A stretch of 64,000 nt of DNA from Bacteroidota bacterium (GTDB lineage Bacteria; Bacteroidota; Bacteroidia; B-17B0; Aurantibacillaceae). The stretch spans positions 62,001 through 126,000 of the forward strand of contig JAHBTI010000006.1 in NCBI GenBank assembly GCA_019638705.1. Direction: 5' to 3'. The notes beneath the pieces are model-generated. The model worked only from the letters and a program-made list of their open reading frames with translations, was not told the origin of the DNA and ran no database searches. Of the stretch, positions 1 to 9,527 are shown in pieces; the first letter of the stretch is position 1, and the number at the start of each line of letters is the position of its first letter. Made by a program: the position numbers and the translations under genes.

Positions 1-567
1 AAAGGCGTGGAAAGCTGGGCTACGCTTGGTTTTTTGCGTACTTACGAATATTCTGACGATAACATTCACTACAACTATTTTAATAAAGACGGTGAAGAAA
101 TTGTTCGCGGTTACACCTTTGACCAAGTGAAAGCTGACAGTCAATTAGTGAACCCCGGCTACATTCCGCGCCCAACCAACCAGTTAATCACGTTCGGTTT
201 GTTTTTTCAGGATTACTGGACACGCTTTCCTGCCTTTAAATTTAATTTGAATATGCAGTTTGGCAGCGGCTTACCTTTTGGACCGCCCACGCATTTGCGC
301 TGGCAGCAGGTGTTGCGTATGCCGCCTTATCGCCGTGTGGACGCAGGTTTTGCATACAATATTTTAAAAGCAAACCGCACCATAAAAAACAAAAATATGT
401 TTAATCACTTACAGGAAATGTGGGTGTTTTTGGAAATTTTTAATCTGCTGCAAATAAACAATACTGTGTCTTACACTTGGGTAATGGATGTTACAGGCAA
501 CCGCTACGCCATTCCGAATTATTTAACCAACCGACAAATTAATGTGAGGTTGCAGGTGAGATTTTAA
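1..567 (+). CDS. TonB-dependent receptor / outer-membrane beta-barrel protein, C-terminal part
   Basis: The frame is open from base 1, so the gene starts before the window; only the last 188 codons are present. The segment alternates aromatic and polar residues as beta-barrel strands do (for example LNMQFGSGLPFG and RRVDAGFAYNILK) and ends in a strand with C-terminal Phe (NVRLQVRF), the usual outer-membrane insertion signal. Bacteroidota TonB-dependent receptors end in this way. The substrate cannot be told from the fragment. Its stop codon overlaps, on the opposite strand, the stop codon of the next gene, so the two genes converge with no spacer. The barrel assignment is good; the receptor subfamily is inferred. 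Confidence 0.7.
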   Translation, partial: KGVESWATLGFLRTYEYSDDNIHYNYFNKDGEEIVRGYTFDQVKADSQLVNPGYIPRPTNQLITFGLFFQDYWTRFPAFKFNLNMQFGSGLPFGPPTHLRWQQVLRMPPYRRVDAGFAYNILKANRTIKNKNMFNHLQEMWVFLEIFNLLQINNTVSYTWVMDVTGNRYAIPNYLTNRQINVRLQVRF

Positions 568-1484
568 TACAAAAACGGAATTATTTTTTTATCCACGTTG
601 CCTGTATCAAAATGGGAAACTCTTTTGTAATACTCGTGCAGGTAACTGTTTAGCTTATCTACCGCCAATGAAATTCGCTCGTAGGTCAATTCTTTTTTAA
701 TTTTTATCGGAATGGCTTTATCGCTTTTTGCAATTTTACTTTTACCGTTGTTTTGTTTCAAGTCCTGCAACAGCGTTCTGTCCACCGTGTAGGGCTTTTC
801 ACTTACACCAACAAGAACTGATTCCGTTATCGTTACCTTATCCTGTATCACATACGGAAAAGGTTTTTTCAACTGATGAGCGTATTTGTTTTTTAAAACA
901 ATTGCCATTTCCTTAATCGGGTTTCCTTGTTCGCTTACAAAACGTGCAGAATCTTCAGGCACAAAACCAATGGAAGAATTGTAAGCATAATCACGCTCGG
1001 CAATGAGATAAAAATTTTCAGTCATTTCAATAGTGGGATTAACAATTAAGTTAGTGTCCAAAAAAATGCCGCTGCGCGCACCTTTCAGCAAAGTATCGCT
1101 GCTGTGAGCGTAAATAAAATATACTTTGCAAAAGTTTAAATGTTCTGTGTAGGCAAATAAAATGTTTTTGTTTACGGCAAATTGTTCGGCGGTTTTTTCT
1201 TGTGCCAGTTTTTCGTTTCCTGCTTTATTAAGCGCATCAATGGCTTTTTGGTTGGTCTGCAAACGCACTACAATTGCACCTTTTTTCAGTTGATTAATTT
1301 GCCATTCGGAAACGGTTGTTCTGCGTTTTTGAAAATTTTCAAACTGTTCAGGATTTTTATAGTCTTTGGAACTTTTTGCTTCATGCAAATTACTTTCCTG
1401 TGCTTGCAATGAAATAATTGGGAGCAACGAAACAAAAAGTAAAACTATTTTTCTATTTAACCGAAGAACCATTTTTAATTTCAT
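564..1484 (-). CDS. Secreted hypothetical protein
   Basis: This is a 306-residue protein with a clear Sec signal peptide: basic start, a hydrophobic run [12 protein letters not shown], then an AQ cleavage region near residue 29. The mature part is Lys-rich and mixed alpha/beta, with no motif I recognise and no lipobox. The reading frame starts inside the 3' end of metG (32-bp overlap; a second ATG at 1472 gives 20 bp), which suggests co-transcription and coupling with metG. A periplasmic or outer-membrane location is inferred from the signal peptide. Function unknown. Confidence 0.75.
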   Translation of the reverse strand: MKLKMVLRLNRKIVLLFVSLLPIISLQAQESNLHEAKSSKDYKNPEQFENFQKRRTTVSEWQINQLKKGAIVVRLQTNQKAIDALNKAGNEKLAQEKTAEQFAVNKNILFAYTEHLNFCKVYFIYAHSSDTLLKGARSGIFLDTNLIVNPTIEMTENFYLIAERDYAYNSSIGFVPEDSARFVSEQGNPIKEMAIVLKNKYAHQLKKPFPYVIQDKVTITESVLVGVSEKPYTVDRTLLQDLKQNNGKSKIAKSDKAIPIKIKKELTYERISLAVDKLNSYLHEYYKRVSHFDTGNVDKKIIPFLY

Positions 1485-3489
1485 CTTTTACAGGCGCAAC
1501 AAAACTCAATTCGCCGTTGGCATTTTCAGCCATTAAAATCATGCCTTGACTTTCTATGCCTTTAATTTTGCGCGGCTCTAAGTTGGCAAGCAAGCACACG
1601 TTTTGTCCGATAATATCCTGCGGCTTGTAATATTGCGCAATGCCGCTCACAACGGTGCGTTTATCAACGCCTGTGTCTAACAACAATTTCAGCAACTTAT
1701 CTGTTTTCGGAACAAGTTCGGCTTCCAAAATAGTTGCCGTGCGAATATCCATTTTTGAAAAATCATCAAACGTAGTTGCCGCTTTAATAGGCTGCGCAGG
1801 TTTATTGGCTTCGTTTTCCATTTTACTTTTTTTCAGCTTGTCTAACTGAATTTGAATGTCGGCATCTTCCACTTTTGAAAACAACAATTCGTCTTTGTTA
1901 ATTGTGTGCCCCGCTACCATGTTGCTTGTTTGTGTTGCCGACAACCATTTCAACGGTTGAACATTGAGTAACGAAAATAATTTTTGCGAAGTGAAAGGTA
2001 AAAACGGCTCACACAAAATGGCGAGGTTGCACGAAATTTGCAAAGCCACATTCATTATGGTTTTCACACGCTCTTCATTGGTTTTAATGAGTTTCCAAGG
2101 CTCGGTATCGCCCAAATATTTATTTCCCAATCGCGCTACGTTCATCAGTTCGCCCACAGCTTCGCGGAAACGAAATTGCTCAATGGCTTTTGAAATTTTT
2201 TCGGGTGCTTTGGCTAATTCTTCCAGCACCAGCAAATCTTCTTTGGTGTAATTAGTTGCGTTCGGCACTTTTCCCTCGTAATATTTATGCGTTAAAACCA
2301 AAGTGCGGTTGATGAAATTTCCAAAAATGGCAAGCAATTCATTATTGTTTCTTGCCTGAAAATCTTTCCATGTAAAATCGTTGTCTTTGGTTTCAGGCGC
2401 GTTGCTGCAAAGGGTGTAGCGCAAGGCATCTTGCTTGTCTTTAAAATCCTGCAAATACTCGTGCAGCCACACCGCCCAATTTCGCGATGTAGAAATTTTA
2501 TCCCCCTCCAAATTCAAAAATTCGTTGGCAGGCACATTGTCGGACAAAATAAAATCGCCGTGTTCCATTAACATCGCAGGAAAAATAATGCAGTGAAACA
2601 CAATGTTGTCTTTTCCGATGAAATGAATGAGGCGTGTTTCTTTGTCTTTCCAATATTTCTGCCAATCGTTTGGAATTAAATCTTTAGTTGCCGAGATGTA
2701 ACCAATTGGCGCGTCAAACCAAACGTACAGCACTTTTCCCTCTGCGCCTTGCACAGGAACAGGAACGCCCCAATCCAAATCGCGGGTCATGGCGCGGGGT
2801 TGCAAACCATCGCCGCTATCCAACCAACTTTTGCATTGCCCGTAAACATTAGGTTTCCAGTCTTTATGCTGCTCAATGTAATTTTTAATTTTCGGCGACA
2901 ATTTATCCAAAGGCAAAAACCAATTCTTGGTTTCTTTCAGCACAGGCTTTGAACCTGAAAGTGTTGAACGCGGATTAATCAATTCGGTTGGTGATAAAGA
3001 AGTGCCGCATTTTTCGCATTGGTCGCCGTAAGCGTTGTCGTTGCTGCATTTTGGGCATGTGCCTACGATGTAGCGGTCAGCCAAAAATTGTTTGGCTTCT
3101 TCGTCATAATATTGTTCGGTGGTTTGTTCGGTAAACGCACCTTTATCGTATAATGTTTTAAAAAAATCGGAAGCCGTTTGATGATGTGTTTTGCTTGAAG
3201 TGCGGGAATAAATGTCAAACGAAATGCCAAACTCTTTAAAGGCATCACCCATAATTTTGTGGTATTTGTCCACTATGGCTTGTGGCGTTGTGTTTTCTTT
3301 TTTGGCTTTAATGGTAATGGGAACGCCGTGTTCGTCGCTGCCGCAGATGAATTTCACATCGTGTCCGCTGCTGCGCAAATAGCGCACATAAATATCCGAA
3401 GGCAAATAGCAACCTGCCAAATGCCCGATGTGCACAGGTCCGTTGGCATAAGGCAAAGCCGCCGTAACAAGAGTTCTTTTAAATGTCAT
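1453..3489 (-). CDS. metG: Methionyl-tRNA synthetase
   Basis: Class I aminoacyl-tRNA synthetase charging tRNA-Met in the cytoplasm. The ATP-binding HIGH motif is at residues 20-23, a CPKC...CEKC zinc knuckle lies in the connective peptide, and KISTS is the KMSKS-loop variant. The C-terminal ~105 residues form an EMAP-II/Trbp111-like tRNA-binding domain ([20 protein letters not shown]), as in other dimeric bacterial MetRS. Length from this start is 678 residues, normal for the family. An upstream in-frame ATG at 3522 would precede the likely -7 promoter element at 3503-3510, so the start MTFKRTLV at 3489 is preferred. The secreted-protein gene downstream overlaps its end. Confidence 0.97.
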   Translation of the reverse strand: MTFKRTLVTAALPYANGPVHIGHLAGCYLPSDIYVRYLRSSGHDVKFICGSDEHGVPITIKAKKENTTPQAIVDKYHKIMGDAFKEFGISFDIYSRTSSKTHHQTASDFFKTLYDKGAFTEQTTEQYYDEEAKQFLADRYIVGTCPKCSNDNAYGDQCEKCGTSLSPTELINPRSTLSGSKPVLKETKNWFLPLDKLSPKIKNYIEQHKDWKPNVYGQCKSWLDSGDGLQPRAMTRDLDWGVPVPVQGAEGKVLYVWFDAPIGYISATKDLIPNDWQKYWKDKETRLIHFIGKDNIVFHCIIFPAMLMEHGDFILSDNVPANEFLNLEGDKISTSRNWAVWLHEYLQDFKDKQDALRYTLCSNAPETKDNDFTWKDFQARNNNELLAIFGNFINRTLVLTHKYYEGKVPNATNYTKEDLLVLEELAKAPEKISKAIEQFRFREAVGELMNVARLGNKYLGDTEPWKLIKTNEERVKTIMNVALQISCNLAILCEPFLPFTSQKLFSLLNVQPLKWLSATQTSNMVAGHTINKDELLFSKVEDADIQIQLDKLKKSKMENEANKPAQPIKAATTFDDFSKMDIRTATILEAELVPKTDKLLKLLLDTGVDKRTVVSGIAQYYKPQDIIGQNVCLLANLEPRKIKGIESQGMILMAENANGELSFVAPVKDEIKNGSSVK

Positions 3490-3502
3490 ACGTAAAGAAT
3501 GG

Positions 3503-3510
3503 CAAAGATA
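3503..3510 (-). promoter_or_regulatory. -7 promoter element of metG
   Basis: Read on the minus strand this is TATCTTTG, an exact match to the Bacteroidota -7 consensus TAnnTTTG. It lies 13 bases upstream of the preferred metG ATG, leaving a very short leader. No convincing -33 TTTG is seen at the usual ~20-bp spacing. Confidence 0.5.
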
Positions 3511-3581
3511 AGGTTTATTCAAAACTCTAAATTCTAATTTCTAAACTCTAAAAGTTTAATTACTTTCGTTTGCATTGTTTT

Positions 3582-4475
3582 ATGACCATTATTCCTCCAT
3601 ACTTAAAAAAAGACGATACCATTTTAATTATTGGCACGGCGCGCGCAAGAAACAAAGAAGCCGTGCAGCCTGCGATTGATATTTTAAAATCGTGGGGATT
3701 AAATGTGGAACTTGGAAAAAATTTGTTTAAAGTTCATCATCAGTTTGCAGGAACAGACAAAGAACGTGCGGAAGATTTAACTTGGGCTATTAACCACAAA
3801 ACCGCGAAAGCCGTATTGATTGCAGGTGGCGGCTACGGCACATTGCGCATTATTGATAATGTAAAATTTAAGCCGCTTTTAAAATTTCCGAAATGGTTTG
3901 TGGGTTACAGCGACACCACCGTTATTCAAAGTCGTTTAGCAAAACTTGGCATAGCAAGCATACACGGCACTATGGCATTTCAGTTTGCAAAAAATGAAGA
4001 AGCAACCTTGAGCGTAAAAAAATTATTGTTCGGCGAAAAAGTAAATTACAACATTGAAAAACACACATTAAATCGTACAGGCAAGGCGCAAGGCGAAGTC
4101 GTTGGCGGAAATTTGTCGTTGATTTATGCTTTGAGCAACAGCGTGGACGATTTAAACACCAAAAACAAAATTTTATTCATAGAAGATTTGGACGAGCAAT
4201 TGTATCACATTGACCGTATGCTGTTGCAACTAAAACGCAGCGGCAAATTAAAACACCTGAAAGCCCTTATTATTGGCGGCATGACGGAAATGAAAGACAA
4301 CGCCATACCTTACGGAAAAACCGCCGAAGAAATTATTTTTGACGCGGTGAAAGAATACAACTATCCCTTATGTTTTAACTTCCCTGCGGGGCATATTGAA
4401 AAAAACATGGCTTTGTATTTCGGTAAAAAAGCAAAACTTGAAGTAACAAAAACGAAAGTGAGTTTTGGGTACTAA
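3582..4475 (+). CDS. ldcA: LD-carboxypeptidase (peptidase family S66)
   Basis: Murein LD-carboxypeptidase removing the terminal D-Ala from muropeptide tetrapeptides during cell-wall recycling. Family S66 marks: the AGGGYGTLRIID segment (residues 81-92), the nucleophile in FVGYSD (Ser110), and the later segment with catalytic Glu and His (AGHIEKN near residue 277). Length from this start is 297 residues, typical. An ATG 12 bases upstream (3570) is also in frame, but MTIIPPYLKKDD matches the usual family start. No signal peptide, so it is cytoplasmic. The gene stands alone, divergent from metG and convergent with the DinB-like gene. Confidence 0.92.
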   Translation: MTIIPPYLKKDDTILIIGTARARNKEAVQPAIDILKSWGLNVELGKNLFKVHHQFAGTDKERAEDLTWAINHKTAKAVLIAGGGYGTLRIIDNVKFKPLLKFPKWFVGYSDTTVIQSRLAKLGIASIHGTMAFQFAKNEEATLSVKKLLFGEKVNYNIEKHTLNRTGKAQGEVVGGNLSLIYALSNSVDDLNTKNKILFIEDLDEQLYHIDRMLLQLKRSGKLKHLKALIIGGMTEMKDNAIPYGKTAEEIIFDAVKEYNYPLCFNFPAGHIEKNMALYFGKKAKLEVTKTKVSFGY

Positions 4476-4476
4476 A

Positions 4477-4935
4477 CTACCGCTTATAAAAAATATAATC
4501 CGTAACCAAAGGCTCTATGCCGTTTTGCCTGAACTCCGAAGCTATTTGCCCACGATGATAGGTGGAATGATTAATCACATGAAACAACATATCGCCAACT
4601 TTATTTTGAAAAGATTGCCCTTTGCTGTTTTTGTAGTACGAGATACTGTTTAAATCAACGTTTTCTAAAATATAAATGCTGTGTTCGTAATTCGTTTGAT
4701 TGATTTGCTCAAAATCAACGGCATTATGAATATCGGCATTACGAATATTCCAAACGCCATAGTTTTGCAACTTGTTTTCAATTCTGCTGTTCCAAATATG
4801 ATGTGCGTTAAGTACATGACTGAACAGCTTCACCGATTTTTCACTTGTTTTCTCGGCTTGCGCCACAAACACTTCTGCCAACTTTTGATTGAAGTGGTAA
4901 TTGTATTCAAATAATTCTTTGAAAAAGGTTTCCAT
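4477..4935 (-). CDS. DinB-family protein (putative metal-dependent enzyme)
   Basis: This 152-residue protein has the DinB/YfiT four-helix-bundle pattern with three spaced metal-ligand histidines: one in the second helix (H45/H46 in NAHHIWNSR) and two in the last helix (H123 and H127 in INHSTYHRGQ). Family members bind Ni or Zn and several are thiol-dependent S-transferases (bacillithiol or mycothiol); the substrate of this one is unknown. It is not related to DNA polymerase IV despite the name. Its end lies 1 base from the stop of ldcA on the other strand, so the genes converge without a terminator. Confidence 0.88.
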   Translation of the reverse strand: METFFKELFEYNYHFNQKLAEVFVAQAEKTSEKSVKLFSHVLNAHHIWNSRIENKLQNYGVWNIRNADIHNAVDFEQINQTNYEHSIYILENVDLNSISYYKNSKGQSFQNKVGDMLFHVINHSTYHRGQIASEFRQNGIEPLVTDYIFYKR

Positions 4936-5035
4936 GTTTTTACTTGTTTGGTTTTGTAAAAATAAGGAATTGGAGTGAGTGATGAGAACGTCAGTACGTC
5001 TGCCAACAAACCCTTGTCAGCACCAATTATTTAAT

Positions 5036-5374
5036 TTAATGTTCAATTATTCTTGTCGCTATCAAATGTCCTGTCGAGTCAAAGTCAACAACCAAATAAT
5101 ATGGGTCAATATGAAAACCCGAATTACTTCCTATTGAATATGTCCAATGGATTTCATATTCTGCGGTGTCAATAATCTCTGCTTTATCTAAAAGTTCGTA
5201 CACCTTTTTAAAACTTGTTCCTTTTAATAAATAATTCTGTCTTAAGTCTTCTACCATGTCAAACCGAGGATTATCGGATTTCTGATTTTCGTTTTTGACC
5301 CAAGTTTCCCTGTCGTATTTAGGTTGACAACCTGAAAAAATAAAAATTGTCAATATTGTCACAAGATATTTCAT
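5036..5374 (-). CDS. Small lipoprotein, possibly BamE/SmpA-like
   Basis: The preferred start gives 112 residues: MKYLVTILTIFIFSGC is a lipoprotein signal with lipobox FSGC (Cys16). The mature part holds LLKGTSFKKVYELLDKA followed by strands ending YYLVVDFDSTGHLIATRII. This helix-hairpin then beta layout resembles the BamE/SmpA fold, but I rate the similarity as weak. A frame start 48 bases upstream (5422) would place residues before the signal peptide and is less likely. Base composition is more A/T-rich than in its neighbours. It lies downstream of the UDP-xylose synthase gene on the same strand. Confidence 0.7.
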   Translation of the reverse strand: MKYLVTILTIFIFSGCQPKYDRETWVKNENQKSDNPRFDMVEDLRQNYLLKGTSFKKVYELLDKAEIIDTAEYEIHWTYSIGSNSGFHIDPYYLVVDFDSTGHLIATRIIEH

Positions 5375-5428
5375 AATTGATGCTAACTCAAAAATATGCG
5401 TAATAAAACTACACAAATACACCGAAAG

Positions 5429-6412
5429 TTACTTCCCAAACTGCCTATGCTCTACTTTATTCAATTCATCTTTGCTTAATGATTTAAAATATTCGTAAGT
5501 AATTTTTAAACCTTCGGCGCGGTTTACTTTTGGCTGCCAGCCGAGAATTTCTTTTGCTTTGGTAATGTCGGGGCGGCGTTGTTTCGGGTCGTCTTTTGGC
5601 AAAGGCAAAGAAATTAATTTTTGTTTTGCGCCTGTGAGCTTCAAAATTTCTTCGCCAAATTCTTTAATCGTTATTTCGCTTGGGTTGCCAATGTTTACAG
5701 GCAAATGGTAATCGCTCAAGAGCAAACGGTAAATGCCTTCCACCAAATCGTCCACATAGCAAAAGCTGCGTGTTTGCGAGCCGTCGCCAAACATGGTGAG
5801 GTCTTCCCCGCGCAAAGCCTGCCCAATGAATGCAGGCAGCACACGTCCGTCATTCAAACGCATACGCGGTCCGTAAGTATTAAAAATTCGCACAATGCGC
5901 GTTTCCAAACCATGCGCATCGTGATACGCCATAGTAATCGCTTCCATAAAACGTTTGGCTTCGTCGTAGCAGCCGCGCGGTCCCACAGGATTTACATTAC
6001 CCCAATATTCTTCGTTTTGTGGGTGCACGTGCGGGTCGCCGTACACTTCGCTTGTGGAAGCAACAAGAACTCTCGCTTTCTTCACACGCGCCAAGCCAAG
6101 TATATTGTGCGTTCCCAACGATGACACTTTTAAAGTTTGAATGGGAATTTTTAAATAATCAATCGGGCTTGCAGGCGAAGCAAAATGCAAAATGTAATCC
6201 AAGTCGCCCGGCACAAACACAAATTTTGAAACATCATGATGATAAAATTCAAATTGCTCGAGCTTAAATAAATGCTCAATGTTTTTGAGGTCGCCTGTAA
6301 TCAGGTTGTCCATAGCTACCACGCGATAACTTTCTTTAATAAATCGGTCGCAAAGGTGAGAGCCGAGAAAGCCCGCTGCGCCTGTGATGAGAACTCGTTT
6401 TTGTTTTGTCAT
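5429..6412 (-). CDS. UDP-glucuronate decarboxylase (UDP-xylose synthase), SDR epimerase family
   Basis: Extended short-chain dehydrogenase converting UDP-glucuronate to UDP-xylose with bound NAD. It shows the Rossmann motif GAAGFLG (11-17), the catalytic set T120/S121 in [11 protein letters not shown]149 and K153 in YDEAK, and the family segment [10 protein letters not shown]...[15 protein letters not shown]. Length 327 matches bacterial UXS. It sits directly downstream of ugd, which makes its substrate, so together they supply UDP-xylose for surface polysaccharide. A family-B palindrome separates it from ugd. The UXS call is favoured over GDP- or dTDP-sugar enzymes by the [16 protein letters not shown] context. 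Confidence 0.9.
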   Translation of the reverse strand: MTKQKRVLITGAAGFLGSHLCDRFIKESYRVVAMDNLITGDLKNIEHLFKLEQFEFYHHDVSKFVFVPGDLDYILHFASPASPIDYLKIPIQTLKVSSLGTHNILGLARVKKARVLVASTSEVYGDPHVHPQNEEYWGNVNPVGPRGCYDEAKRFMEAITMAYHDAHGLETRIVRIFNTYGPRMRLNDGRVLPAFIGQALRGEDLTMFGDGSQTRSFCYVDDLVEGIYRLLLSDYHLPVNIGNPSEITIKEFGEEILKLTGAKQKLISLPLPKDDPKQRRPDITKAKEILGWQPKVNRAEGLKITYEYFKSLSKDELNKVEHRQFGK

Positions 6413-6417
6413 GTCTT

Positions 6418-6534
6418 TTAATTAGTCAATTAGTTAATTCGGCAATTTGACAATTGGCTTGATGTGGCAATTAGTTAATTTGACAATTCGGCAATTCATT
6501 GGCTAATTGCCACATTGTCTCATCGTCTAATTAG
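6418..6534. repeat. Intergenic palindromic repeat, family B
   Basis: AT-rich repeat built from variants of TTAGTTAATT, GGCAATT and GACAATT. It contains the perfect inverted pair ATGTGGCAATTAG (6462-6474) and CTAATTGCCACAT (6503-6515), 28 bases apart. The same word set recurs at 7858-7945, 8306-8385 and 37828-37902. It fills the gap between ugd and uxs. Confidence 0.8.
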
Positions 6535-7849
6535 TACGAATACCAATACAATAGTAATCAAATCCCGTTTCTTTCATATCCTTATGGTCAAAGATATTTC
6601 GTCCGTCAAAAATCACTTTGTTGTTTAAACGTTTGCTTATTTCCTCAAAATCGGGTGAGCGAAATTCTGGCCACTCGGTTACAATTAACAAAGCATCGCT
6701 GTTGTTCAAAGTTTCGTACATATCGGTTGTGTAAGAAATGCTGTCGCCCAAAATGCGTTGCGCTTCGTGCATGGCAACAGGGTCATACGCCACAACGCTT
6801 GCGCCCGCTTTCAATAATTTTTCAATAATTACCAAACTTGGTGCTTCGCGCATATCGTCTGTTTTTGGTTTGAAAGACAATCCCCACAGCGCAAATGTTT
6901 TTCCTTTTAAATTGTTGTTGAAATGCGTGCGCACTTTATTAAACAACACTTCTTTTTGTGCTTCGTTTACTTCTTCCACCGCAGTTAAAACGCGCATGGT
7001 GTATTTATTTTCTTTCGCAGTTTTAATAATTGCTTTCACATCTTTCGGAAAACAACTTCCGCCATAGCCCACACCGGGGTAAATAAATTTTGTGCCGATA
7101 CGCGCATCGCTGCCAATGCCTTTGCGCACCATGTTCACGTCCGCGCCCATAATTTCGCAGAGGTTGGCAATGTCGTTCATAAAACTGATTTTGGTTGCGA
7201 GCATGGCATTTGCCGCGTACTTCGTCATTTCCGCGCTCGGAATATCCATAAAAATAATCGGGTGTCCGTTCAGCAAAAATGGTTTGTAGAGCTTGCGCAT
7301 AATTTCTTCGGCTTCCGTGCGGTCAGTTCCCACCACAATACGGTCGGGTTTCATAAAGTCTTCAATCGCCGCGCCCTCTTTCAAAAATTCAGGATTGGAA
7401 GCCACAAAAAATTCCATGTTTGAATTACGTTTATCTAATTCCGTTTGCACGGCTTTACGAACTTTTTCGGCAGTAGTAACAGGCACGGTTGATTTTGTAA
7501 CCACCACCAAAGGTTTTTGCATATGCTTGCCAATGTCGGAAGCAACACCCAACACATATTTTAAATCGGCAGAGCCATCTTCATCGGGCGGTGTGCCAAC
7601 GGCAATAAAAGCCACTTCCGCGCCCTGAATACTTTCCTGCAGGGAAGTTGAAAAATGCAAACGTTTTTTATCCACGTTGCGATGCACCATTTCTTCCAAA
7701 CCCGGTTCGTAAATAGGCAAGATGCCTTTGTGCAGGTTATCAATTTTCTTTTGGTCAATGTCCACGCAGGTAACATCAACGCCCACTTCGGCGAAGCAAG
7801 TTCCTGTTACTAATCCAACGTAGCCTGTTCCAACAATTACTATTTTCAT
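6527..7849 (-). CDS. ugd: UDP-glucose 6-dehydrogenase
   Basis: Oxidises UDP-glucose to UDP-glucuronate with 2 NAD+. It has the N-terminal Rossmann motif VGTGYVG (6-12), the TKSTVPVTT and NPEFLKEGAA segments, the catalytic Cys266 in GYGGSCFPKD, and the C-terminal UDP-binding domain (ALWGLSFKPKTDDMREAPS). Length 440 is typical. It lies upstream of UDP-xylose synthase and downstream of a DegT aminotransferase, which together suggest a nucleotide-sugar operon feeding capsule or exopolysaccharide. Both flanking gaps hold family-B palindromes. Confidence 0.97.
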   Translation of the reverse strand: MKIVIVGTGYVGLVTGTCFAEVGVDVTCVDIDQKKIDNLHKGILPIYEPGLEEMVHRNVDKKRLHFSTSLQESIQGAEVAFIAVGTPPDEDGSADLKYVLGVASDIGKHMQKPLVVVTKSTVPVTTAEKVRKAVQTELDKRNSNMEFFVASNPEFLKEGAAIEDFMKPDRIVVGTDRTEAEEIMRKLYKPFLLNGHPIIFMDIPSAEMTKYAANAMLATKISFMNDIANLCEIMGADVNMVRKGIGSDARIGTKFIYPGVGYGGSCFPKDVKAIIKTAKENKYTMRVLTAVEEVNEAQKEVLFNKVRTHFNNNLKGKTFALWGLSFKPKTDDMREAPSLVIIEKLLKAGASVVAYDPVAMHEAQRILGDSISYTTDMYETLNNSDALLIVTEWPEFRSPDFEEISKRLNNKVIFDGRNIFDHKDMKETGFDYYCIGIRTN

Positions 7850-7857
7850 ATTCTTTA

Positions 7858-7945
7858 ATTAGTTAATTAGTTAATTCGGCAATGTGACAATTAGCTAATT
7901 TAACAATTCATTGTCTCATTGACTAATTGCCGAATTGTCTAATTT
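7858..7945. repeat. Intergenic palindromic repeat, family B
   Basis: Second copy of the family, between the four-helix-bundle gene and ugd. The inverted core is AATTCGGCAAT on the left and ATTGCCGAATT on the right (perfect 11 bp), extended imperfectly on both sides by AATTAGTTA- and -GTCTAATT-type words. Confidence 0.8.
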
Positions 7946-8301
7946 TTTTGGTTAATTGTTTTCTTGGTAGATGATATTATTTTTGATAAAATTTTTATGA
8001 TGATTTCTAATTTATTTTTTAGTTCACTATTTGTGGGATATGTTTTTGCTTGCTCGCAGATAATCAGCCAATACATGGTTTCGTCAGCTTCTTTGTGAGC
8101 GATTTTTAATTTGTGAATGAAGTCTAACTTACTTTCTGCATTCTGCGCTTCGTGAACATTAGCACCAATTGAAGTTCCCGATTTCAACAATTGATTAGCA
8201 ACAACAAATTTTCTTTTCGCTTCCAATTCTTCAACAAAAGAAATAATTGCAATAGAAAATTCTATTGTCAAATTCAATATCGCATTTTCTTTTTGTTCCA
8301 T
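7939..8301 (-). CDS. Four-helix-bundle protein (S23 / 23S rRNA intervening-sequence family)
   Basis: A 120-residue protein predicted to be all alpha-helical, with the family signature LLKSGTSIGANVHEAQNAES followed by DFIHKLKIAHKEADETMYWL. Homologues (TIGR02436/S23) are encoded in rRNA intervening sequences and, very often in Bacteroidota, between polysaccharide-biosynthesis genes. Their biochemical role is unknown. Here it sits inside the ugd/DegT operon, flanked by family-B repeats on both sides. Confidence 0.88.
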   Translation of the reverse strand: MEQKENAILNLTIEFSIAIISFVEELEAKRKFVVANQLLKSGTSIGANVHEAQNAESKLDFIHKLKIAHKEADETMYWLIICEQAKTYPTNSELKNKLEIIIKILSKIISSTKKTINQKN

Positions 8302-8305
8302 AGTT

Positions 8306-8385
8306 CTTAATTAGTTAATTTGATAATTAGTCAATTTGACAATTAATTGGCTCATTGCCACATTGTCTAATTGACTAATTCTAAC
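8306..8385. repeat. Intergenic palindromic repeat, family B
   Basis: Third copy, between the DegT aminotransferase and the four-helix-bundle gene. Core inverted pair ATTAGTCAATT / AATTGACTAAT, with internal GACAATTAATTGG and CATTGCCACATTGTC words like those at 6462-6520. The right end runs into the last codons of the aminotransferase gene. Confidence 0.78.
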
Positions 8386-9503
8386 ACATTCTTACAAATA
8401 TAACCCAATGTTTCTTCATCTAACTCCGTGTGCATTGGCAATGACAAAACATTGGCGCATAATTTTTCTGTTACGGGAAAATCACCTTTTTTGTTTCTTT
8501 CGCTTCTAAATGCTTTTTGTTCGTGCAAGGGAATGGGATAATAAATCATAGCGGGAATGCCGCGCTCTGCTAATTGTTCACGCAATTTGGTTCTGTCCAC
8601 ACCATTCAACTGCAACGTATATTGATGAAAAACGTGCGTTGAATTTTTTATGCGAACAGGTGTTTTCAATTTCGGATTGTTGGCAAAAGCGGTGTCGTAA
8701 AACGCTGCTGCTTTTTGACGTGCTGCGGCGTATTCGTCCAAGTGTTTTAATTTTACTTTCAACACTGCCGCTTGTATCGTGTCCAATCGTGAGTTGCAAC
8801 CCAACACATCGTGCACGTATTGCACACTTTGTCCGTGATGAGAAATCATTTTCATTTTTTTTGCCAACTCATCATCGTTGGTGTACATCGCGCCACCGTC
8901 GCCATAGCAACCTAAATTTTTGCTCGGAAAAAAGGAAGTGCAACCAATGTGTCCTATTGTTCCTGCTTTTGCTTTTTTTCCGTCTGAGAACGTATAATCC
9001 GCGCCAATGGCTTGCGCCACGTCTTCAATCACAAACAAATTATGTTTTTTTGCAATCGCCATAATGCGTTCCATATTGGCACACTGTCCAAACAAATGCA
9101 CAGGAACAATAGCTTTTGTTTTCGCCGTAATGTTGCGTTCAATCGCATCGCAGTCAATATCAAAGGTGTCGGGATTTACATCAACCAACACAGGTGTTAA
9201 GCCTAACAAACCGATAACTTCGGCAGTAGCAACGTAAGTAAAACTTGCGGTAATTACTTCATCACCGCGCTGCAAGCCCAAAGCCATCATCGCAATTTGC
9301 AACGCATCAGTACCGTTAGCGCAAGGAATAACGTGCTTTACGTTTAAGTATTTTTCCAAGTCGGCTTGAAATTCTTTTACCGCCGCACCATTAATAAAGG
9401 CAGTTGTATTAATTACTTCCTGAATGCCCGCATCAACTTCGGTTTTTATTTTTTCGTACTGACCTTTGAGGTCAACCATTTGAATTTTTTTAGTAGAAAC
9501 CAT
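8367..9503 (-). CDS. DegT/DnrJ/EryC1/StrS-family sugar aminotransferase
   Basis: PLP-dependent aminotransferase transferring an amino group to a UDP-keto-sugar for surface glycans. PLP Lys195 sits in FFPSKNLGCYGDGG, the usual family motif. Other marks are CANGTDALQIA, VHLFGQCANM and the C-terminal HVFHQYTLQL and IYYPIPLHEQ segments, which resemble the WbpE/WlbC type acting on UDP-3-keto-GlcNAcA sugars; the exact substrate is inferred. ATG at 9503 is preferred over the TTG at 9509. It is the first gene of the sugar operon. Confidence 0.9.
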   Translation of the reverse strand: MVSTKKIQMVDLKGQYEKIKTEVDAGIQEVINTTAFINGAAVKEFQADLEKYLNVKHVIPCANGTDALQIAMMALGLQRGDEVITASFTYVATAEVIGLLGLTPVLVDVNPDTFDIDCDAIERNITAKTKAIVPVHLFGQCANMERIMAIAKKHNLFVIEDVAQAIGADYTFSDGKKAKAGTIGHIGCTSFFPSKNLGCYGDGGAMYTNDDELAKKMKMISHHGQSVQYVHDVLGCNSRLDTIQAAVLKVKLKHLDEYAAARQKAAAFYDTAFANNPKLKTPVRIKNSTHVFHQYTLQLNGVDRTKLREQLAERGIPAMIYYPIPLHEQKAFRSERNKKGDFPVTEKLCANVLSLPMHTELDEETLGYICKNVLELVN

Positions 9504-9527
9504 TAACAAGTTTTGAAGATTATAAAA

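Noticed and set aside
3490-3522. Longer metG start at 3522
   Set aside because: It would begin upstream of the probable -7 element at 3503-3510 and adds residues not typical of MetRS.
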